DNA of 17,043 nucleotides from Symbiodinium natans (lineage: Eukaryota > Sar > Dinophyceae > Suessiales > Symbiodiniaceae): assembly GCA_905221605.1 (NCBI GenBank), contig CAJNDS010000009.1:240001-257043 (forward strand), read 5' to 3'. The notes below the pieces were generated by a model, which was not told where the DNA came from, ran no database searches, and saw nothing but the letters and a program-made list of their open reading frames with translations. Position numbers and translations under genes: made by a program. This document shows, piece after piece, positions 1 through 9,500 of the stretch; positions within the stretch are counted from its first letter, which is position 1; each line of letters begins with the position of its first letter.

Positions 1-40
1 TCTTCTTGTTGGAGTGGGTCTTCCGGCTACTTTGGGAAAG
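1..40 (+). CDS. Exon 1 (as seen): S2 helix
   Basis: Frame 3 reads FLLEWVFRLLWE and ends with two bases of an Arg codon. The E-W-x-x-R pattern is typical of the S2 helix of voltage-sensor domains, where the acidic residue pairs with S4 charges. The donor is GC at 41 (aaag|gccc). The exon probably starts before the window. Confidence 0.8.
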
Positions 41-3000
41 GCCCCGGGAGGGTTCAAGGGGTTTAGGGTTGAGCGTTTAGAGTTTAGGGTGTGACTAAGG
101 GGGTCTTGCACTTATCCAGGCTTCGTCGTCATACTGGAGCAAGCACATGCCGCTTAGAATCAAAGCAGCGAAGTCAGAAAAAGTCAGAGGCCGACTACAG
201 CGGAAAAGAGTAGATCAGGCCGTTTCAATGAATCTGGCCGGTGGGGCGTGGGGAAATGAGAGGGAGGTTGGGATGTTGCCCCTTATACTAACAGTCCTTA
301 GTAGGGATTATAGTACCCCCTACTATAATCCCTATTAAGGACTGTTAGTATAAGGGGGAGCATCCCAAGAGAGAGGAAGAAAGGTGGTGGTTCTTCAACA
401 GCGTCTCTTCAGGACAGAGAAAGGATGGTCAGGCATGTCGGCTTCCAAGGAGCCCAACGCGCCATATTTGAGGGTTTCTGAAACTCGGGGACCCCAAATC
501 TAGACCCCCAAAAAGTACGAGCCCCTTCTAATCAGGACCCCTAGTTTCCCCTTCAACCCTAAGCCCTAAACCCTAAGCCCTAAACCCTAAATCCTAAACC
601 CTAAACCCTAAACCCCCCACATGTAAGGAAGTCACCCTCGAAGCTTGTAGGACTTGCGGACAGAATGTTGCGAACGGGAGCCGAAGGTTGGCCCACGCCC
701 CCAGGCGCCGAATTACCCCTAAGTCACTGGGTTTAGGGTTTAGGGTTTAGGGTTTGCGTTTAGGGTTTAGGGTTCTGGCGGTTCGGGTTCCTATAGCTAC
801 TTATACCGAAAAAGTATATACTTTTTCTGTCACACGGCAACTCAAAGCAGAGGATGCCAACTCAGATCGACCAGTATTCTCGGAACCTGTCGTGCCAATG
901 CCAGGCGATGACCCTCTGGTTCTTAGTAGCACATGAGGGAATTAGGGGCCTACATATGCCCTTTAAGGGATTACATAGGGCCCTCAAACACTCATTCCCT
1001 ACTAAGAACCGGCCAGATGATTCTGGCACAGACGGGATTTTGAGTTGCCGAATCGGTCGAGTGCAAGAGGCGGTCCTTCAAATGGGTTGAGGGTTTAGGG
1101 TTTAGGGTTTAGGGTGACCGCTTGGCGGTGCTGGAGCAAAGTTCGAGTCACGCGAAGCTTGAGCAGATGGAGGCCCAGTTTGGCATGTCAAAAAAGGTCT
1201 AGGGTTTAGGGTTTAGGGTTTAGGGTTTAGGGTTTAGGGTTTAGGGTTTAGGGTTTAGGGTTTAGGGTTTAGGGTTTAGGGTTTAGGGTTTAGGGTTTAG
1301 GGACCATCCTGGACTCAACGATTCATTCAGGGGTCTAAGGAGGGACCCCACATACCTAAGTAGCCCCTAAAGAACCCCGAAAGAACCCCCAAGGTCCCTT
1401 GGGAGGGTCCCTCCTTTAGTCCCTTGGATGTCTCGGCCCCGAAACCCTAAACCCTAAGCCCTAAACCCTAAACGCTAAACCCTAAACCCTAAACCCTAAA
1501 CCCTAAACCCTAAACCCTTGGATGTTGCGGCTTCGCCCGCAGGTTGCGCTTCTTCCGGGATCCCTCGAACTGCTTCGACACTTTGCCACCTGGAAAGAAA
1601 GCAGCCTAGCATCGAGTTCGAGCCAAGGGCTGCGCTTGAACCCTAAACCCTAAACCCTAAACCCTAAACCCTAAACCCTAAACCCTAAACCCTAAACCCT
1701 AAACCCTAAACCCTAAACCCTGAACCCTGAACCCTGAACCCTGAACCCTGAACCCTGAACCCTGAACCCTGAACCCTAAACCCTGAACCCTAAACCCTAA
1801 ACCCTCAAGCATTGCAAAGCGCCGGGTTTCTTTCTCCTGCGGGCCCGGAGCTTGGGCATTGAGGCCTTCTCTAGGGGTTTAGGGTTTAGGGTTTAGGGTA
1901 TAGGGTTTAGGGTTTAGGGTTTAGGTTTAGGGTTTAGGGTTTAGGGTTTAGGGTTTAGGGTTTAGGGTTTAGGGTTTAGGGTTTAGGGTTTAGGGTTTAG
2001 GGTTTAGGGTTTAGGGTTTAGGGTTTAGGGTTCTCTCATGTGCCGAAGCGCTGTGCAACACAAGGCTTGTGATGGCCGGGACGGGGGAGATCATCATCAC
2101 CGTGTCCATGGGGGCAGAAGGCTCTAGTTTCAGCCATTGCGGAGCTGATGGTGGTTCAGGGTTTAGGGTTTAGGGTTCGGGGTTTAGGGTTTAGGGTTTA
2201 GGATTTAGGGTTTAGGGTTTGGGGTTTAGGGTTTACGTGCCATGTAGGGCTACTTTAGGGCTACTTAAGTCTCTATAGGGGTTATATGGGGTATTTACAA
2301 GGGCTATGTGCAGCAGCAGGATTAAGCAGTCCCTTCTAGAGCTCACTCCGAGTAATTATCGCTTGCCGCCGCACTTCGGCAAAGGATTTTTTACGAACCC
2401 CTCGACTTAGCCATCATGAGGGCCTCAGTCAGGGTGCCGTGCTGCTGGGGGCTTCGGGTTCAGAATTTAGGGCTTTGGGGTTTAGGGTTTAGGGTATCTC
2501 AATAGGCAATTGGGGGGAGGGGGTTGCGGCTCTAGGTAAGCGTGAACAGTAATGATGTCTCTTTGGGTGTTCTTTTGTAATGGCTTGTTTCGAAATTCTT
2601 GGCTGAGGGTTGTTTAAACCCTAAACCCTAAACCCTAAACCCTAAACCCCAAGTCTTGAGTTTAGAGTGACATCCAGAGCTAAGCTGGGGGCTTTGTGGG
2701 AGAATTATAAACTTCCATGGGCCCATAACCCCCCATCCACCCCTAAACCCTAAACCCCAAACCCTAAACCCTAAACCCTAAACCCTAAACCCATGAAGCA
2801 AGCTCAACCCACAGAAGCCAAGATTTGTTCAGGGCCGCTTAATCCACCCAGTGAACCCTGCAACTACCCAAAGAGCAATACCGCTTCATCAAGGAAGAAC
2901 CTCAGACCATGCAAGGGACTCCTATATGTTTTAAAGTATGTTCCTTGAGTAAGGGGTATTAAACCCTAAACCCAAACCCTAAACCCTAAACCCTAAACCC

Positions 3001-6000
3001 TTCACCAAGCCCTCAACCCTCAACCCCCGTTAAGGGGTATCGGGCTCTTTGCCAGGCTCCCGGAGTGTTCTTCTGCTGCGCCTCATGCGGGTTCTCAAGT
3101 CTCTGCGGGCAGTTCGAATGGCTGCTCGGCCACACCTCACGCCCTCAAGAACTACTTATAGCGGTTTAGGGTTTAGGGTTTAGGGTTTAGGGTTTAGGGT
3201 TTAGGGTTTAGGGTTTAAATTGGTTAGGGTTTAGGAGGCTAAGGGGTACTTTAAGTAGGGTTGTTGGCCATTTCCCTGAATAAGGTTTTGAGTGTAGTTA
3301 CCATATCTTATAATCCCTACCCAAAGTACCCAGGAACCTCCGAGTAGGATGGCATACCTTAAATATCGGTGCTTTTCTTGAATTAAGGTAGATAGGGTTT
3401 AGGGCTTAGGGCTTAGGGCTTAGGGCTTAGGGCTTAGGGCTTAGGGCTTAGGGCTTAGGGCTTAGGGCTTAGGGCTTAGGGCTTAGGGTTTAGGGTTTAG
3501 TGTTTAGGGTTTAGGGTTTAGGGTTTAGGGTTTAGGGTTTAGGGTTTAGGGAGATCTCTTGCCGGAGCATTACCTGATATCATCATCTGGGTCGGCGCAT
3601 GGGATATTTCATCTTCCCTTTTTGTGGTTTAAGAGGATTCTATTTAAGAATCTTCTTTGCAGAGGGTTTACTAGGGCCAACCGATAGTCATGGGGACAGG
3701 GTTTTGGGGTTTTGGTGCTGACTTTTGGGGTTTCAGGGTTTCAGGGTTTAGGGTTTAGGGTGTAGGGTACCAAATGCAGCTTTGGGGGCAATGTGGGCTT
3801 CGAGCGTTTAGGGTTGGCGGCTGACCTCCCACAGCTGCTACAGCGAACACTTGGAGGGCTCATGTTACTTAGGAACGAAGTACAACTGTAGCTGTGCTCA
3901 TAAGCTAGTTACCTAGGCTATGCGTGGGTTATAGGTACAGTTATAATCAGTTACTAAGTACCATGAACCTCCAAGCAAGGTCAGAAGTCTCCGATTCTTT
4001 CGAGGCCTTCGTGGGCTTGTGAAAGCTTGTCGCGCTGGCTGCAAGTTCGTCCGCTGAAGGTTGCAAAGCTTAAGGGACTCGAGGAGGGACTATACTCTGT
4101 GGTGCTTTACTGTAACTTTAGATCCTTAGCCTTTTTGGGTTTATTGGGTTTCTTAATAAGGCAGCTAAAAATTATTATTTATAGCTACCCTGCTAAGTGC
4201 AGCCAAGTATATAAGGTAGAATTACTTGGAGGTTCATGGTACTTACTAACCAATTATAACTGGGCTTATAACCCTACTTATAAGTGGGATAACCCCTATA
4301 AGGCCCTTTAGGGGTATTATAAGTAGGGTTATAAGTACAGTTATAATTGCTTAGTAAGTACCATGAACCTCCAAGTAGGGGTTATATATAGGGGAGAAGA
4401 AGCTTCCGGGTCCCTTCTAGGGGTCCCGAAGACCAAGCTCGCGAAAAGCCCTGAACCCCAAACTCTCCGAAGCCGCAGCGCGAGTTTAGGGTTTAGGGTT
4501 TAGGGTTTAGGGTTTAGGGTTTAGGGTTTAGGGTTTAGGGTTTAGGGTTTAGGGTTTAGGGTATCGAGGCGGGCGAAGTCTCTTGGAAAAGGGGAGGGTT
4601 TCCGTTGCTCAAAGGGTTTAGGCCTTCCGGGATGGGCCGTTCTTCCCTAGAACCCCTTCAGAAGGCCCTGAAAAGGGTTGGTTATGGGCCCTAAGCCCTA
4701 GCTCTAAACCCTAAACCCTAAACCCTAAACCGCCTAGCATCGCCCATTCTGGTTATCCCTTCTTGTTCTGGGCTTGCTGTTTTCCAGGCACTGCAGCCCA
4801 GGGCTTGTCAGCGGGAAATTTAGGGTTTAGGGTTCAGGGTTTGGGGTTTGGGGTTTAGGGTTTAGGGTTTGGGGTTTAGGGTTTAGGGTTTGGGGTTTGG
4901 GGTTTTGGGTTTTGGGTTTTGGGTTTACCGTTTTGGACTTCCCGAATATTGGGGCAGCCCGAGAAGTTGCAAAGTACTAGTGCCAACTGCTCGCACTTGC
5001 GCCGGTCATCCGCGCGCGACTTCCACATGAAAAGCATTTTCCTTATTTGAGGCATATACATTGTTTTTTCACCAGCAAGGTGTAATGGGGGCTCTCTGGA
5101 TCTCTACTGTTTGCTTAAGAACCCCAGAAAATGTAGAGAAAAACAATCCCTAATTCGATTCCCCTTATAAGGAAGAGTTTGCTTCATTTCTTTGGGTGGT
5201 TCTTAAGCAAATAGTAGCCCTAAACCCTAAACCCTAACTGACCCTTAACCCTAGTTCACCCTAAACCGAAAACCCTAAGCCCTAAACCCCAAGAGTAGTA
5301 ACTGAGGCCAGTGTTTCTTGCCGTCACTCTGCTGGTCGATGGTCCTCCTGTGCGTGCTGATGACGATGGGTGCCTTAAGTTGGCCCTAAACCCTAAGCCA
5401 TGAGGGCTTAAGGTTTAGGGTTTAGGGTTTAGGGTTAGGGTTTAGGGTTTAGGGTTTAGGGTTTAGGGTTTAGGGTTTAGGGTTTAGGGTTTAGGGTTTA
5501 GGTTTTAGGGTTTAGGGTTTAGGGTTTAGGGTTTAGGGTTTAGGGTTTAGGGTTTAGGTTAGGGTTTAGGGTTTAGGGTTTAGGGTTTAGGGTTTAGGGT
5601 TTAGGGTTTAGGGTTTAGGGTTTAGGGTTTAGGGTTTAGGGTTTAGGGTTTAGGGTTTAGGGTTTAGGTTTAGCATAAGCCCTTAACCCTAAATCCCTAC
5701 ATAAACCTAAACCCTGAACCCTGAATATGAAACTTCTGTCTGAAACAATGCCCGACGACCTGCACCCACCTCGATCCTCGAGCAGCCCCGTTGCAAGGAC
5801 GCCCAAGAACCTTGCAGGCTGTGCACCCCAATCCCTGAGCTTCTGGAGAGTGCTCTCTCACTCTGTCTCTCTCTCACTCTTACTCTCCGTCTCTTTCTCT
5901 ATGTCTCTTTCTTTCTCTCTCTCTCTCTCTCTCCCTCTCTCTCTCTGTCTTACTCTCTTTCTCTCTTTCTCTCTGTTTCTTTGTCTCTCTCTCTCTCTCT

Positions 6001-6553
6001 CTCTCGCTTAGGTACAAGTGCCACATAGCAGAAACTTCGAGAGCACTGTCATTCCGAAGTCGCAGCATGCCATGCAGTTCCACGAACGTTCTGCGGGCGT
6101 CCTTGCTGCCTGGGTAGAGAATTCTCCTTCTGTCTACCCTACACAGCCCTTGTTAAGGGATTATAAGAGGGAGCCTTCTCTTCAGCAGTTTCCCCCCCCC
6201 CTCTCCCCCTCCCCCCAGACCCTTAGGGTTTAGGGTTTAGCTTTAGGGTTGAAGGTTTAGAGTTTAGGGTTTAGGGTTTAGGGTTTAGGGTTTAGGGTTT
6301 AGGGTTTATGAAACTAAGGACCGGTAAAGTTCAGGGCAAGGACTCCAAGGGTCTCGTACGCCTCCGCTTTGCGCAAGGTGCCCTTCTCATGGGAAACTTG
6401 CTGCAGGGCTTCATCTTGGCGCCCTGTCCACCGTTCACCTTCTTTGGTGACAAAAGATGGTGGTGTAGATGTGTTTAGTTCTTCGTACGATGTTGTTCTG
6501 TGTTTCGTGTACGTTGGTATTCTGCGTTGTTACATGTGCACACACACACACAC

Positions 6554-6586
<33 letters not shown>

Positions 6587-9500
6587 CACATGTTTGTGAG
6601 CTTTCTTATTTTCGACCGTTTGTTCTACTCTTCGCAGATTCCTACCATTGGTTTCTGATTCTTATGCACTGCTAGAGGCAACGCTTCGACCTGCGTGTGG
6701 AAGCATCAGGAACACAATGTGTTAGGTTAAGGGTTTAGGGTTTAGAGTTTAGGGTTCAGGGTTTAGGGTTTAGGGTTCAGGGTTCAGGGTTCAGGGTTTA
6801 GGGTTTGGGGTTTGGGGTTTAGGGTTTCGGGTTTCGGGCATCCCAATTACGCAAAGCTACCCATCGGGAATTTGAAACCTCAAATCTCAGGGGTTGGTTC
6901 GGATTTCGGGAACTGTACTGTAACACGGTCATCTCCCAAAATCGGGGTACCCCAACTATACCCAACCCCCCTCCCCCCAACAAAGAATATATTTAAAAAA
7001 GAGGGCACCAGTATGTGGGAATTCTGCAAAATCTGGGGGAAGGCTCCTTGTTTTCGAGGTTTCGGGTTAAGAGCCCTCAACCTACTTTTGTTGTAGCTCA
7101 TTATTCTAAACGTTCAATGGTACCTACCCAAATGAACCCGCGTCCCTCAATCATGCCATGTGGTACACCTGGGCCGTAGCTCCCTTCTGAGGGTTGGAAG
7201 TTTTTTTCGGGTTTAGGGCTACAAGTTCCTGCCCAAGGACGAGGAGGACCACTCTCTGGGCTTGGAAGATCGGCAATGGCTCTGGCTTCGCTATGGAACT
7301 GCTGCTAGACAGGCTTTGTGCGAAACCCTAAACCCTAGCCCTATAGGGATAATAGGGCTTATGCGGCTAAAAGGGGTAAGCGGCTTATCGCGTTTGTGTA
7401 AGGTCTGGGGCCTAGCTAGAGGGGCAGAAAAGGGCGCGGGTGGGCCCTGGTAGGAAGAGGGTTTAGGGTTTAGGGTTTAGGGTTTCGTCCGAAAGCCCGA
7501 AAACGTTTTTATTCAAATTCAACCAATGAAGCCGTTGAATTATTAGAGCATGAAGCCCAACCGGAGACTCTGCGCACCGGCATGTCTCGAAGCTCACAAG
7601 CCTCAAGACACGAGACTCCTAAGCCGGACGGCTGCATCTCAGCAAGCTTTGAAGCAGAGGTTGCTGGTCGAAATCCACGCGTTTGTTCCATTGGTTAGAA
7701 AATATGCCGTGGGCACTCTCTGCCAGCAGGGGCTATCAGGCCTTGCAATCCCCATGATGTTTTAGGGTATGCTAGCCCATGGAGGTGGGCACTCATCCGT
7801 TCAGGCTTCCCGCGCATGCACGCAGTGGACGAGCCAAACGGCGTAGAGAGGGTGTCTTTTTGTTGAAGCTCTGGGCTCTGGTGCAGAGTTCAGGAGCATT
7901 AGTTCCCATATTCCTATATTTTGTGTTCTGATATTCTTGCATTCTTTTGCTCGTATATCGTTATAGGCTTCACCGTCATGCGGGTAGTTCTCTAAGTGAG
8001 GGTCCCTTCTTGGATCCTTGTTAGACGGGTGCCGTAGGACTCAAAAAGGAACCCTAATTTCTAGAGCTTGCAAACTGCTCCGTCATCGTGGGCATTCAAC
8101 ATGTTTGGGGTTTAGGGTTTGGGTTTAGGGTTTAGGTTTCTGCTTGGGGTGGGAGCGGGCGCGGTCCGCAAAGACGCATGGATGCCAGGGCAGCTTTGTC
8201 TTCACACGATTGCACTCAGCTGATTCATGCTGCACCCAAAAGCCCAAACCCTAAACCCCCAAATTCTAAACCCTAAACAAACACAAGTCTGTACCCTAAA
8301 AAACAAAAAACCGGACCCACCAAAACCAACAGACTAAGGCTTCTCGGGCCACCTACACACTTTTTGAGATCACGTTTGCAGGAGTGTGTGGATCTGGGGA
8401 TTTAGGGTTTCGGTTAAGGTTTGGGGTTTAGGGTTTAGGGTTTAGGGTTTAGGGTTTAGGGTTTAGGGTTTACGGTTTAGGGTTTAGGGTTTAGGGTTTA
8501 GGGTTTAGGGCCGAGGAAGTTTGGTTCCCAAGGGAAGTTATATGGTCCTTGACTGTAATCCCTTACCTTCTTTAAAGGTGCCACAAGTACGGGCGTTTGG
8601 TGTTACAAGGCATGCAAGGGTTATCAATGAAGGGCTCACATTAAGGGACCGCATGTAGCTACCCTAAGTTGGTCCTGCTTAAGTCCTAAAGCCTAAGCCC
8701 AATTTCTGTAGGGTTTAGGGTTTAGGGTTTAGGGTTTAGGGCCCTATGCACACTAGAACCCTACACCCTGCAAAGCCCTGCAACCCTAAACCCTGTAAGC
8801 CACATAACCCTGAAACCCTAAACCCTGTGCCCCAGACCCTAAAAAGCTCAGGTTTTGAACCCTACACCCTAAACCCGAAACCCTAAAAGCTCAGCCGGGA
8901 GGTCCAAGGTTTATGGGAATGAGGGACTGAGGTACCCTAAAGAATCCCTGAACGGGTATGTGGTAGGGCTTAGGGTTTAGGGTTCAGGGTTTAGGAAAAA
9001 GGGACAATCCTTCAAAAAGGGTCATAAAGTCGAGGAGAAAAAAGGTAAATAATTCCCTCATTCAAGGCTATGAAAACGCTGTATAAAACCTAAGCCCTGA
9101 ACCCCATAGCAAGACTTTCTCCAAGCAGTTTTGCACAGACCCCAAAACAGCCTTTCTTAGAGTCTACCTACAACAAACTCCTAAGAATCCTATAAGGGGT
9201 TTTGTAGTGGAGAGAAGAGAAGAAGCAGTCTGTTATTTTCAAGGCTTAAAGTTCGGGGTTCTGGTGAGTTCTGGCTCGCTCAGAGAGTATTGTTTGGGCG
9301 GCATCTTCAAACCTAGAGTTATTCACTTGTCCAGGATGCGCTCTTCGGCCCACAAATACACAGAAGAACCCTTCAAAAACCCCTAAACCCTAAACCCTCA
9401 CTGTTTTAGGGGTTCGAGTCGAGGGTATAATCGCCCATACTGGTGTTTCCAGACGTATGTGGCGCTTGAACAATAGGAGAAGGGATTGGACTCTGTTCGA

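Noticed and set aside
2890-2921. Segment reading E-Q-Y-R-F-I-K-E-E-P-Q in intron 3
   Set aside because: Exon 3 joins exon 4 in phase without it; too short to support alone.
4027-4311. 94-residue ORF overlapping exon 5
   Set aside because: It is out of frame with the channel and reads mostly the family 3 palindrome.
8026-8050. gccgtaggactcaaaaag as a relic of the dinoflagellate spliced leader
   Set aside because: Matches only the first few bases of the leader; no donor site or full leader core follows.
9408-9420. ggttcgagtc resembling a tRNA B box
   Set aside because: No A box at the right distance and no cloverleaf could be folded around it.
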